Shown piece by piece: positions 17,019 through 25,534 of a stretch of 64,000 nt of DNA; position 1 is the first letter of the stretch; every line of letters begins with the position of its first letter. The position numbers and the translations under genes were made by a program. Origin of the DNA: Pseudooceanicola nanhaiensis DSM 18065 (GTDB lineage Bacteria > Pseudomonadota > Alphaproteobacteria > Rhodobacterales > Rhodobacteraceae); NCBI RefSeq assembly GCF_000688295.1, contig NZ_JHZF01000014.1, positions 62,001 to 126,000 on the forward strand. Direction: 5' to 3'. The notes below the pieces were generated by a model. The model had not been told where the DNA came from. It did no database searches and saw only the letters and a list, made by a program, of their open reading frames with translations.

Positions 17019-17651
17019 ATGGACAGCCACCCCGCATCCGGGTCGGAAGACACCTCGGACCTCATCGCATGCCCGAAATGCGACGCGCTCTACCGCGTGG
17101 TCGAGCCCGACCCGCGTGAGCGGGCGGTCTGCGCGCGCTGTCACACGGTGCTGATCGCGCCGCGGGCCCGGGCCGGCATGCAGCTGATCGCGATCTCGCT
17201 CACGGTGGTGATCCTCGTGGTCGCGGCAACGATCTTTCCGTTCCTGACGATCCACATCGGGGGCGCATGGCATTCCAGCTCGATCCTCGACGCGGCGCTC
17301 AGTTTCCGCGGCGGCACCTTCTACGCGCTGGCCCTGACCGTGGCGGCGCTCATCGTCTTCTTTCCGGTCCTGCGGGCGCTGCTCACGCTCTACGTGCTGG
17401 TGCCCGTGGTCTTCGACCGCCCGCCCGCCCGTGGCGCCAGGGCCGCCTTCAACCTGTCCGAGAGCCTGCGCCCCTGGTCCATGGCCGAGGTCTTCGCCAT
17501 CGGCTGCGCGGTCGCGCTGGTGAAGGTCGTCGACCTGGCCGACGTCGAATTCGGGCCGGCCTTCTACATGTTCTCGTCCCTCGTGATCCTGGTCGTCGTG
17601 CAGGACACCTTCTTGTGCAGGTACTCGGTATGGAAAGCCCTGGAAGAATGA
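17019..17651 (+). CDS. pqiA: Paraquat-inducible protein A family, first subunit
   Basis: A 210-residue membrane protein of the PqiA family. A zinc-ribbon-like motif CPKCDALYRV...CARCHTVL lies in the first 45 residues, followed by four predicted membrane segments. PqiA sits in the inner membrane and works with PqiB and PqiC to move lipids between membranes. E. coli PqiA is one protein with two such halves; here the halves are two separate genes. The stop overlaps the next start (ATGA). Confidence 0.88.
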   Translation: MDSHPASGSEDTSDLIACPKCDALYRVVEPDPRERAVCARCHTVLIAPRARAGMQLIAISLTVVILVVAATIFPFLTIHIGGAWHSSSILDAALSFRGGTFYALALTVAALIVFFPVLRALLTLYVLVPVVFDRPPARGARAAFNLSESLRPWSMAEVFAIGCAVALVKVVDLADVEFGPAFYMFSSLVILVVVQDTFLCRYSVWKALEE

Positions 17652-18292
17652 TCACGGCGCGGGACGCCGGGCTCGTCGCCTGCCGCCGCTGCACGCGGGT
17701 CTGGCCGATGGGCACCGAATATTGCGGCCGCTGCGGGCACGAGATCACCTCGCGCCACACAAAGTCGCTGCAGCGGGTGTGGGCGTGGTGGATGGTGGGG
17801 CTGGCCTGCTACGTGCCCGCCAACGTGCTGCCGATGCTGCACACGAGAACGCTGGTGATGGTCGACGAGAGCACCATCATCGGGGGCGCGGCCGAGCTTG
17901 CCCAGCACGGCAACTGGGGTGTCGCCATCGTCATCCTCGTCGCCTCGGTGCTGATTCCGATGGGCAAGTTCGCCGTGATCGCCGCGCTCGCGCTCGGCGT
18001 GCGCCACGGCAGCCAGCTGAGCGAGCTGCGGCGGCAGCAGCTGTTCGAAATCGTGGAATACATCGGCCGCTGGTCGATGATCGACGTCTTCGTCGTGGCC
18101 CTCCTGTCCTCTCTGGTGCAGCTCGGGGCGCTCGCCGCGGTGGCTCCGGGACCGGCAAGCCTTTACTTTGCCTTGTCGGTCATCTTTACCATGCTCTCGG
18201 CACAGGCCTTCGACAGCCGCCTCATATGGGACCCCGACACCACAGTGACGCATGACGAATACCAGGGCGCGCCGGAGCGACGCGCCGAATGA
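17648..18292 (+). CDS. pqiA: Paraquat-inducible protein A family, second subunit
   Basis: A 214-residue PqiA-family protein starting MITARDAGLVACRRCTRVWP, with the CxxC pairs CRRC and CGRC near residues 11-33 and four membrane segments after them. It is the second half of what is a single tandem protein in E. coli. It overlaps the first pqiA by 4 bases and the pqiB gene by 4 bases, so all are translated together. The pair probably forms the inner-membrane part of a lipid-transport complex. Confidence 0.88.
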   Translation: MITARDAGLVACRRCTRVWPMGTEYCGRCGHEITSRHTKSLQRVWAWWMVGLACYVPANVLPMLHTRTLVMVDESTIIGGAAELAQHGNWGVAIVILVASVLIPMGKFAVIAALALGVRHGSQLSELRRQQLFEIVEYIGRWSMIDVFVVALLSSLVQLGALAAVAPGPASLYFALSVIFTMLSAQAFDSRLIWDPDTTVTHDEYQGAPERRAE

Positions 18293-20931
18293 CCGAAACG
18301 CCTCCCAACGTCCCGGTGCGTCCGCGGCGCCGGTCCTTCCTGGAACGTGTCTCCATCGTGTGGATCATTCCGTTGGTGGCGCTCGTCATCGCCCTTGGCG
18401 TGGCGTGGCAGACCTACACCAGCCGGGGCCCGGTGATCGACATCACCTTCGAGAACGCCAGCGGCGTCACCGCGAACGAGACCGAGCTGCGGTATCGTGA
18501 CGTGGCCGTCGGCGTCGTGGAGCGCGTGACCTTCACCAATTCGCTCGACCGGGTGCTGGTTCGGGTGCGCCTGGACAAGGACGTGGCGCCCTATGTCGAC
18601 GACGAGGCGCAGTTCTGGGTGGTGCAGCCGCGGATCTCGACCGAGGGGATCGAGGGGCTCGACACCGTCCTGACCGGGGTTTTCATCGAGGGCCTGTGGG
18701 ACAACGTCCCCGGCGTGCCCGCGGATCAGTTCGAGGGTCTGGCCGAGGCGCCCCTCTCGCGCGACGGGCGCGGCGGCCTGGCGATCAAGCTGCGCGCCAC
18801 GGGCGAGGCGGGGATCACCGAGAACGCGCCGCTGGTCTATCGCGGGATCGAGGTGGGCCGGGTCGGCCGGGCCGAGATCTCGGATGACGGCAGCACCGTC
18901 GAGGCCGAGGCGATGATCTTCGAGCCGCACGACCGGCTGGTCTCGGACGCGACCCGCTTCTGGGACACCTCGGGCTTCACCTTCAAGCTGGGCCCCGCGG
19001 GGGCCGAGATCGACTTCTCCTCCGTCGCGACGCTGATTTCCGGCGGGATCACCTTCTCGACCGCGGTCTCGGGCGGTCTGCCCGCGCGGGACGGCGCCGT
19101 GTTCTCGGTCTTCCCGGACGAAGAGACCGCGCAGGCCAGCGCGAATGCGACCGAAGGGGGCGAGCCCCTGTTCCTGACCGCGATCTTCGAAGAGAACGTC
19201 GCGGGCCTGTCGACCGGCAACCCGGTCGATCTGGGCGGCATCCGGGTGGGCCGGGTCACGGCCGTCAACGGCATGGTCGATCAGGAACGCTTCGGCGACC
19301 GCAATGTGCGGCTGGCGGCGACGCTGGCGATCCGGCCGGGCCGGCTGGGCCTGCCCGAGGGCGAGGCGACCCCGGGCGCGGCGCTGGCCTTCCTCGACGA
19401 ACTCGTCGAGGACGGGCTGCGCGCGCGGCTGGTGACGTCCTCGATCCTGACCGGCGGGCTGAAGGTCGACCTGACCAAGGTCGACGGGCTCGAAACCGCG
19501 CATATCGACACCGAGGCGCAGCCGAACCCCGAGATCCCGACGACCGAGGCGGACATCGCCGATGTCACCGCCACGGCGGAAGGGGTCTTCGAACGGATCA
19601 ACTCGCTGCCGATCGAGGAGCTGATGCAATCGGTGATCGGCGCGCTCGACAACGTCAGCAGCTTCATGGGCAACGACGATCTGCAGCAGCTGCCGGGCGA
19701 TGTACGGGGCCTCGTGGGCGACGCCCGCGGCGTCGTCGGCTCCGAGGCGGCGCAGCAGCTGCCGGTGGAGCTGACCGCGGCCGTGACCGAGGTCCGGACC
19801 CTGCTGGAAGAGCTGAACGAACAGCAGGCGGCGACCCGTCTTCTGAGCGCGATCGACGACGTTTCGGCGGCCGCGCAGGCGACGACCGCCGCCCTCGACG
19901 GGGCGCCCGAGCTGATCGCGGACATCGACGTGGTGGCCAAGCAGGCGGCCGAGCTGGGCCTCGACGAGATGGTGGCCGAGATCACCGCGCTTGCGGCGAG
20001 CGCCAATGCGCTCTTCGGCAGCGAGGCGGCGCAGGCGCTGCCCGCCTCGGCGGCGGCGAGCCTCGAGACGCTGAACACCTTCCTGTCGGACCTGCAGGAC
20101 CGCGACATCGCGGGCGCCGCGACCGAGGCGCTGAACGCGCTGCGCGACGCCGCGACCGAGGTCTCCTCGTCCGTGGAGGGCGTGCCGGCGCTGGTCGAGA
20201 AGATCGACGCGGTCGCGGCCAACGCGCAGAACCTGCCGCTGGAAGAGCTCGCCAACGAGCTTCAGGGCGTGCTGACCAACGTGAACGCGGTCATCGGCAC
20301 CGAGGCGGCGCGACAGCTTCCGGCCTCGGTCCGCGACGGGATCGCGGAACTGCAGGGGCTCATCGCCGAGCTGCGGGCGCAGGACATCGCGGGCAAGGCG
20401 GGCGAGGCGCTGGCCTCCGTCCGCTCCGCCGCGCAGGATGTCTCGACCTCGCTCGACGGGGTGCCGGCGCTGATCGAGAAGATCGACGCGGTCGCCGCCA
20501 AGGCCGAGACGCTGCCGCTGAACGAACTGGCCGACGACCTGTCGAGCCTGCTCGAAAGCGCCGACGCGCTGATCGGGACGGACGCGGCGCGGCAGCTGCC
20601 CGCGGACCTCTCGGCGGCGCTCGGTTCGCTCCGCCAGATCCTCGACGAGCTGCGCGAGGGCGGGGTGATCGAGAACGCCAACCAGACCTTCGCCTCGGCC
20701 CGCGCGGCGGCGGACAACATCTCGGCCGCGGCCTCGGACCTGCCGGCCCTGATCCAGCGCGCCGAAGCGGTGCTGGCGCAGGCCTCCGAGACGCTGCGTG
20801 GCTATGACGCCAACGGCATCGGCCGCGACGCCTCGCAGGCGCTGCGGGAGGTGGAGCGCGCGGCGGCGGCCGTCTCGGCCCTCGCCCGGGCGCTGGAACG
20901 CAAACCGAACTCGATACTCTTCGGAAGGTAG
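18289..20931 (+). CDS. pqiB: PqiB-like MCE protein with four 93-residue C-terminal repeats
   Basis: An 880-residue intermembrane transport protein. One membrane segment (about 23-45) is followed by three MCE domains (about 48-140, 165-265 and 285-400). MCE domains stack as hexameric rings forming a lipid tunnel through the periplasm. The C-terminal part, which forms a helical needle in E. coli PqiB (546 residues in total), is much longer here. It contains four repeats starting at residues 484, 577, 670 and 763, exactly 93 residues apart, each opening with G-S/T-E/D-AAxxLP. The repeats are Ala/Leu/Glu rich and helical. The gene overlaps the second pqiA by 4 bases. Confidence 0.88.
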   Translation: MTETPPNVPVRPRRRSFLERVSIVWIIPLVALVIALGVAWQTYTSRGPVIDITFENASGVTANETELRYRDVAVGVVERVTFTNSLDRVLVRVRLDKDVAPYVDDEAQFWVVQPRISTEGIEGLDTVLTGVFIEGLWDNVPGVPADQFEGLAEAPLSRDGRGGLAIKLRATGEAGITENAPLVYRGIEVGRVGRAEISDDGSTVEAEAMIFEPHDRLVSDATRFWDTSGFTFKLGPAGAEIDFSSVATLISGGITFSTAVSGGLPARDGAVFSVFPDEETAQASANATEGGEPLFLTAIFEENVAGLSTGNPVDLGGIRVGRVTAVNGMVDQERFGDRNVRLAATLAIRPGRLGLPEGEATPGAALAFLDELVEDGLRARLVTSSILTGGLKVDLTKVDGLETAHIDTEAQPNPEIPTTEADIADVTATAEGVFERINSLPIEELMQSVIGALDNVSSFMGNDDLQQLPGDVRGLVGDARGVVGSEAAQQLPVELTAAVTEVRTLLEELNEQQAATRLLSAIDDVSAAAQATTAALDGAPELIADIDVVAKQAAELGLDEMVAEITALAASANALFGSEAAQALPASAAASLETLNTFLSDLQDRDIAGAATEALNALRDAATEVSSSVEGVPALVEKIDAVAANAQNLPLEELANELQGVLTNVNAVIGTEAARQLPASVRDGIAELQGLIAELRAQDIAGKAGEALASVRSAAQDVSTSLDGVPALIEKIDAVAAKAETLPLNELADDLSSLLESADALIGTDAARQLPADLSAALGSLRQILDELREGGVIENANQTFASARAAADNISAAASDLPALIQRAEAVLAQASETLRGYDANGIGRDASQALREVERAAAAVSALARALERKPNSILFGR
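19738..20853 (+). repeat. Four in-frame 279-bp repeats in pqiB
   Basis: Repeat starts are at 19738, 20017, 20296 and 20575. The spacing is exactly 279 bases each time, encoding 93 residues. Shared landmarks are AAxxLP at the start, EL near residue 25, an AxxAL(R)xAA stretch, and IDAVAAxAxxLPLxEL near the end. The DNA has diverged, but the length is kept without any indel. Confidence 0.9.
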
Positions 20932-20935
20932 GACG

Positions 20936-21499
20936 ATGCGAACGAACCTGATCGGTGCCACCGCGGCCCTCGCCCTTCTCGCCGGATGTGGCGACAACGC
21001 GCTGCGCTACTCGGTGCCCGCGGTGCCGGTGACGCAGGAGCGCGTCGGGATCGCCTACAACAGCGTCGAGGTGCTGGCGGTCTCGCTGCCCAGCTACGCC
21101 GCGGCCGAGGAGATCTACATCCGCGGGGCGGACGGGGCGCTGACCTCGTCCACCGACCTGCTCTGGTCCGACGACCCCTCTCGGGCGGTGACGCTCGAGC
21201 TGACGCGCTACCTGGGCCAGATCACCGGCGCGCGGGTCGCGCCCGAGCCCTGGCCTTTCGCCGAGCGGGCCGCGGCCCGGCTCGATGTCCGGGTCGAGGA
21301 GATGTACGCCGAGCCCGGCCGCTTCGTGATGACCGGCCAGTTCTTCGGCGCGCCCGAGGACGGCGGCCGCGACCGCGCGGGCCTCTTCAGCCTCGCGGCC
21401 CCCATCCCCGAGGGCGGCGGCGCGGCCGCGATCGCCGCGGCACGGGCGCAGGTGATGCGCGATCTCGCGGCGGATATCGCCCGCCGGGCGCTGCGCTGA
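20936..21499 (+). CDS. pqiC: PqiC-like outer-membrane lipoprotein (ABC-type transport auxiliary family)
   Basis: A 187-residue protein with a lipoprotein signal: MRTNLIGATAALALLAGCGD, with the lipobox Cys at residue 18. The mature part fits the PqiC/DUF330 family, which anchors the PqiB tunnel at the outer membrane. It starts 4 bases after pqiB and closes the operon; a hairpin follows. Together the operon encodes a complete PqiABC-type system. Confidence 0.86.
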   Translation: MRTNLIGATAALALLAGCGDNALRYSVPAVPVTQERVGIAYNSVEVLAVSLPSYAAAEEIYIRGADGALTSSTDLLWSDDPSRAVTLELTRYLGQITGARVAPEPWPFAERAAARLDVRVEEMYAEPGRFVMTGQFFGAPEDGGRDRAGLFSLAAPIPEGGGAAAIAAARAQVMRDLAADIARRALR

Positions 21500-21504
21500 T
21501 CCGG

Positions 21505-21524
21505 CGGAATCCCGGCGGATTCCG
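21505..21524 (+). terminator. Hairpin after the pqi operon
   Basis: CGGAATCC (21505-21512) pairs perfectly with GGATTCCG (21517-21524) around a CGGC loop, five bases after the pqiC stop. There is no T-run, so termination strength is uncertain. Confidence 0.5.
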
Positions 21525-21630
21525 GCCTAGCGCCGTCCCCGAGTGTTACAAATGTTTCTGTTTCCGGCGGGATCGGGGGCGGGAAAAGCAACTATGGGCG
21601 CAACGTGACGGAACGGGCCTTAATTAGACT

Positions 21631-21658
21631 TTGACGCATTGCATGATGTTTTTATGAT
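21631..21658 (+). promoter_or_regulatory. Near-consensus sigma-70 promoter for the lipid operon
   Basis: TTGACG at 21631-21636 and TATGAT at 21653-21658 are separated by 16 bases, within an AT-rich patch in an otherwise GC-rich region. It points at the GTG start of the serine palmitoyltransferase-like gene about 88 bases downstream. It is the clearest promoter in the window. Confidence 0.72.
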
Positions 21659-21746
21659 CTCTATGACAGCGTGCGATCGGTGACCGTCTGCGCCATTCCC
21701 TTACGGCCCCGACACCCATAATGAGACGCTCGCGTCGGAGGGAAGA

Positions 21747-22982
21747 GTGGACAAGCCGAACCCCAAGAGTTCGAGTTTCGAGGCCTATGCGCGCCGCCGT
21801 TTCAGAATGGCCGGTTCCGCGCTGCTTGAAGGTGGGCACCCCTGGTTTGCCGCCACCGACAAGGTCGCCGAGGAAGCTGCCAAGAAGCCCGGCGGATACG
21901 TCAGCTTTGCACATTACGATTATCTCGGCCTGCTGAAGGACCCCCGCGTCACCGACGCGGCCAAGCAGTCGATCGACGATTTCGGCAGCGGGGCCGGTGC
22001 CTCGCGCCTCGTCGGCGGGGAGCGCTCGGCGCACCGCAAGTTCGAAGAGGACATGGCGGAGTTCCTCGGGGTCGGCGGCGTGCTCGCCATGATCTCGGGC
22101 TACCTGACCAACATGTCCATCATCTCCCATATCCTGGGGCCGCGCGACCTGGTCATCACCGATGACCTCGCGCACAACTCCATCGTCATGGGGGCGAAGG
22201 CGGGCAAATTCGCTTACAAGAAATTCCGCCACAACGACCTCGACCATCTCGAGCACCTGCTCGAGACGGAGCGGTCGAACTACGCCCGCGTCCTGATCGC
22301 GGTCGAGGGACTCTACTCGATGGATGGCGATCTCGCCGACCTGCCCCGGCTGGTCGACATCAAGGATCGCCACGACGCCTGGCTGCTCCTCGACGAGGCG
22401 CATTCCTACGGCGTTCTGGGTGAAACGGGCGCAGGCCTGTGCGAACGCTGCGGGGTCGATCCGGAACGGGTCGAGCTGCAGATCGGCACACTGTCGAAAA
22501 GCTTCGTCTCCTCCGGCGGCTTCATCGCCGCCTCGCGCGAGGTGATCGAATGGCTGCGCTTCACGCTGCCCTGCTTCGTCTACTCGGTGGGCCTCTCGCC
22601 CGCCACGCTGGCGACGGCGCAGACCGCGCTGGACATCCTGAGGGCCGAGCCCGAGCGTGTCCGGCAGCTGCGCCACAACTCCCAGTATTTCCTGAGCAAG
22701 GCCCGCGCGGCCGGGCTGAACACGCATACCGCGCTCGGCGAGGCGGTGATCCCCGTGCTGTTCCAGACGCAGGCGCAGACGCTCGCCGTCTCGCACATCC
22801 TGCTGGAGCAGGGGATCTTCGCGCCGCCGATCATCCACGTCGGCGTACCGAAGGACCTGCCGCGCATCCGGTTCTTCATCTCCGCCGGCCATCAGGAGGC
22901 CGACATCGACCGCGTGGTCGCGGCTCTGGCCGAAGCGGCCGAGATGACGGCCGACCTCGCGGGCAAAGCTGTCGGAACATAA
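21747..22982 (+). CDS. Serine palmitoyltransferase-like alpha-oxoamine synthase
   Basis: A 411-residue PLP enzyme of the alpha-oxoamine synthase family, which condenses an amino acid with an acyl thioester. Motifs are SFAHYDYLGL, DDLAHNSIVMGAK, LLLDEAHSYGVLG and the PLP lysine K251 in TLSKSFVSSGGF. The same fold includes 8-amino-7-oxononanoate synthase, KBL and ALA synthase. I favour serine palmitoyltransferase, the first step of sphingoid-base synthesis, because a 3-ketodihydrosphingosine reductase-like gene lies in the same operon. The start is GTG with GGAGGGA about 6 bases upstream. The next gene starts 4 bases after its stop. Confidence 0.82.
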   Translation: MDKPNPKSSSFEAYARRRFRMAGSALLEGGHPWFAATDKVAEEAAKKPGGYVSFAHYDYLGLLKDPRVTDAAKQSIDDFGSGAGASRLVGGERSAHRKFEEDMAEFLGVGGVLAMISGYLTNMSIISHILGPRDLVITDDLAHNSIVMGAKAGKFAYKKFRHNDLDHLEHLLETERSNYARVLIAVEGLYSMDGDLADLPRLVDIKDRHDAWLLLDEAHSYGVLGETGAGLCERCGVDPERVELQIGTLSKSFVSSGGFIAASREVIEWLRFTLPCFVYSVGLSPATLATAQTALDILRAEPERVRQLRHNSQYFLSKARAAGLNTHTALGEAVIPVLFQTQAQTLAVSHILLEQGIFAPPIIHVGVPKDLPRIRFFISAGHQEADIDRVVAALAEAAEMTADLAGKAVGT

Positions 22983-22986
22983 CCGC

Positions 22987-23607
22987 ATGGCACAGACCCG
23001 AACCGCGACCCCGGCCCCGGTCAGGGGGCTGGTGGCGCTTCTTTTCGCGTTTCTCACCGCCCTGATCCTCGCCGCCCCCGCTTGGGCGGCGCCCCAGCTC
23101 GACCTCGTGTCGCGCGACACCACGGCCGCCCTGCCGGTGATCCGAAAGGACTACCCGGTCCCGAACGACGGCGGGCAGGTCTTCTATATCCAGCGCTCGC
23201 CGAACGCCAACACGGTGGTCTACGGCACCCGCGTCGCAGGTGGCCAGATCGACCCGAAGGCCCCGGTCTCGGCCTATTGGCGGCGGTTCAACACCGGCGG
23301 CGAGGCCAAGGCGCTTGGCGGGCTGGAACGGCGCATGGCCTACGGGGTCAACGCGCAGCCCAATGGCGATGGCACCTACCGGGTGACCTTCAGGGCGCTG
23401 CCCGCGAAATCCATGACCCTGCGGATGGAGGGTGGCCGTCCGGCGCTTTTCATGCCAATGGGCAACGCGGAAGCGCGTTTGATCTATGCCTACCTCGATG
23501 TTGAGGACGGGCTGATCCCGAGCGTGACAGGCCTCAAGATAGTCGGGCGCCTGCCTTCGGGACAATACGTAACTGAAACATATCGAGTGAAGGGCGGAGA
23601 GCTCTAG
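22987..23607 (+). CDS. DUF4833-like secreted protein
   Basis: A 206-residue protein with an N-terminal signal peptide (hydrophobic stretch to about residue 34, cleavage after AWA). The rest resembles DUF4833 proteins: FYIQRSPNANTVVYGTR, SAYWRRFNTGG and a conserved mixed-strand body. Function is unknown. It is embedded between the serine palmitoyltransferase-like and inositol-phosphate synthase genes with gaps of 4 and 2 bases, so a periplasmic role in making, modifying or handling the lipid product is likely. The domain name is from memory of the family and was not checked. Confidence 0.7.
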   Translation: MAQTRTATPAPVRGLVALLFAFLTALILAAPAWAAPQLDLVSRDTTAALPVIRKDYPVPNDGGQVFYIQRSPNANTVVYGTRVAGGQIDPKAPVSAYWRRFNTGGEAKALGGLERRMAYGVNAQPNGDGTYRVTFRALPAKSMTLRMEGGRPALFMPMGNAEARLIYAYLDVEDGLIPSVTGLKIVGRLPSGQYVTETYRVKGGEL

Positions 23608-23609
23608 GA

Positions 23610-24722
23610 ATGACAACAGACAAGAAGGCCCCGATCCGGGTGGCCATCGCCGGGGTCGGGAACTGTGCAAGTTCGCTCGTGCAGGGCGTCAGCTACTGCA
23701 AGCGCATGGGCGACAAGGCCATCGGGGTCAGCTTCCCCGAACTGGGCGGCTACGCCCCGACCGACATCGAATTCGTCGCAGGCTTCGACGTCGATGCCCG
23801 CAAGGTGAACAAGTCGCTGGGCGAGGCCATCATGGCCGAGCCCAACTGCACCGCGATCTTCGAGACCGAGGTGTCCGAGCACACCGCCGTGGTCCGCCGC
23901 GGTCCGGACCTCGACGGCGTGTCGAACTTCATGCGCAACCAGGACCCGCGCCGCGCCTTCCAGGTGTCGCCGGAACCCGCGCTGTCGAAGGACGATGTCG
24001 TCTCGGTCCTGAAGGAGAGCGGCGCCGAGGTGCTGATCATCTTCCTGCCCGTCGGCTCCATCGAGGCCGTCGAGTTCTACGCCCAGTGCGCGCTCGAGGC
24101 GGGTGTCTCGATCGTCAACGGCATCCCGGTCTTCATCGTCTCCAACCCGACCTGGGCCAAGAAGTTCGAGGATGCGGGCATCCCGGTGCTCGGCGACGAC
24201 TTCAAGGCCCAGTTCGGCGCGACGATCATGCACCGCGCGATCACCCAGCTCGCCGACATGCGCGGCGTGCAGATCGACCGGACCTACCAGCTGAACGTCG
24301 GCGGCAACACCGACTTCCTGAACATGATGGACGGCGACCGGCTGGCGATGAAGCGCGAGTCGAAGACCGAAGCCGTTCAGGAAAGCATGAAGGCCCGGCT
24401 CCAGAACAACGACATCCGCGTCGGACCCTCGGATTACGTGCCGTGGCTGAACGACCGCAAGGTGGCCTACATCCGTCTCGAAGGCCGTCTCTTCGGCGGC
24501 GTGCCGACGAGCGTGGAGATGCGCCTGGAAGTCGAGGACAGCCCGAACGCCGCCGCCGAGGCGCTGGCGGCGATCCGCTGCGCCCGCATCGCGCGCGACC
24601 GCGGTCTTGCCGGTCCGGTCAAGGCGGCCTCGGCCTTCATCTTCAAGCACCCGCCCGAGCAGATGGGTGACGAAGAGGCCTATCGCAAGATGATCGAGTT
24701 CGCCGAGAAGGCGGACGGCTGA
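23610..24722 (+). CDS. Inositol-3-phosphate synthase
   Basis: A 370-residue myo-inositol-phosphate synthase, which converts glucose 6-phosphate to inositol 3-phosphate using NAD. The Rossmann motif AGVGNCASSLVQG is near residue 14, and the family stretch RTYQLNVGGNTDFLNMMDGD is near residue 230. It is closest in style to the short actinobacterial/bacterial form rather than the 500-residue eukaryotic enzyme. De novo inositol synthesis is uncommon in Proteobacteria and points to inositol lipids or inositol solutes. It shares one base with the reductase gene that follows. Confidence 0.92.
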   Translation: MTTDKKAPIRVAIAGVGNCASSLVQGVSYCKRMGDKAIGVSFPELGGYAPTDIEFVAGFDVDARKVNKSLGEAIMAEPNCTAIFETEVSEHTAVVRRGPDLDGVSNFMRNQDPRRAFQVSPEPALSKDDVVSVLKESGAEVLIIFLPVGSIEAVEFYAQCALEAGVSIVNGIPVFIVSNPTWAKKFEDAGIPVLGDDFKAQFGATIMHRAITQLADMRGVQIDRTYQLNVGGNTDFLNMMDGDRLAMKRESKTEAVQESMKARLQNNDIRVGPSDYVPWLNDRKVAYIRLEGRLFGGVPTSVEMRLEVEDSPNAAAEALAAIRCARIARDRGLAGPVKAASAFIFKHPPEQMGDEEAYRKMIEFAEKADG

Positions 24723-25534
24723 TGCCAGCGCCCGGTCAGCGCGCCCCGGCCTGGGTATCGGGCGGGTCGAGCGGGATCGGGCTCGAAATCGGGCGGCTTC
24801 TGGCTGCCCAGGGGCGCCCCGTCGTGCTGATGGCACGGAACGGGGCGCGCCTCGAGGCCGCCGCCGCCGACATCCGGTCGGGCGTGAGCGGGGCCGAGGT
24901 GCTCTGCATTCCCGTCGATGTCAGCGACCGTGACGCGGTGGCCGCCGCCGCGGCGCAGGCCGTGGCGGCCCATGGCGCCCCCGGCTGCGTCGTGGCAAGC
25001 GCGGGGATCGTCGAGCCCGGGCTCTTCCTCGAGCAGCCGCTCGAAAGCTTCGAGCGCCAGATGGCGGTCAATTACCACGGCAGCCTCTACCTGCTGCACG
25101 CCGCCGCGCCCTTGATGCGGGACGCGGGCGGCGGCCAGATCGGGCTGATCGCCTCGGCCGCGGCCTTCTTCGGGATCTACGGCTACGCGGCCTATGCGCC
25201 GACGAAATACGCCGTCCGCGCCCTGGCCGAGGTGCTGCGCGTCGAACTGGCGCCCGACAACATCACCGTCACCCTCTGCTATCCGCCGGACACCGACACG
25301 CCGCAGCTGGCCGCCGAAAGGCTGACGAAGCCCGAGGCGACCTCGGTCATCACCGGGGGCGGCGGGCTCTGGCAGCCCGGGGCGGTCGCCGCGCGGCTCG
25401 TCCGGGGGATGGAGAAGGGCCACTTCGCCGTCACGCCGGGCTGGCAGGTGAGCCTGCTGAACCTCATCGCGCCGCTGATCGCCCCGATCCTGCGCTGGCA
25501 CCAGGGCCGCGTGATCCGGACGTTCGCAAAATGA
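24722..25534 (+). CDS. SDR oxidoreductase, 3-ketodihydrosphingosine reductase-like
   Basis: A 270-residue short-chain dehydrogenase. The cofactor loop is GGSSGIG at 14-20, and the catalytic triad residues are S145, Y158 and K162. The segment YPPDTDTP at 187-194 followed by TKPE is characteristic of eukaryotic 3-ketodihydrosphingosine reductases (KDSR/FVT1). The C-terminal 40 residues (VSLLNLIAPLIAPILRW) are hydrophobic, as in KDSR. It would reduce the ketone made by the upstream PLP enzyme to a sphingoid base. It differs from the extended-SDR ceramide reductase CerR described in Caulobacter. It is coupled to both neighbours by overlaps. Confidence 0.82.
   Translation: MPAPGQRAPAWVSGGSSGIGLEIGRLLAAQGRPVVLMARNGARLEAAAADIRSGVSGAEVLCIPVDVSDRDAVAAAAAQAVAAHGAPGCVVASAGIVEPGLFLEQPLESFERQMAVNYHGSLYLLHAAAPLMRDAGGGQIGLIASAAAFFGIYGYAAYAPTKYAVRALAEVLRVELAPDNITVTLCYPPDTDTPQLAAERLTKPEATSVITGGGGLWQPGAVAARLVRGMEKGHFAVTPGWQVSLLNLIAPLIAPILRWHQGRVIRTFAK

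Noticed and set aside
19738-20853. Regular 279-base periodicity considered as a CRISPR or satellite array
   Set aside because: The period is a multiple of three, stays in frame with pqiB, has no conserved short repeat and variable spacer, and encodes helical protein repeats.
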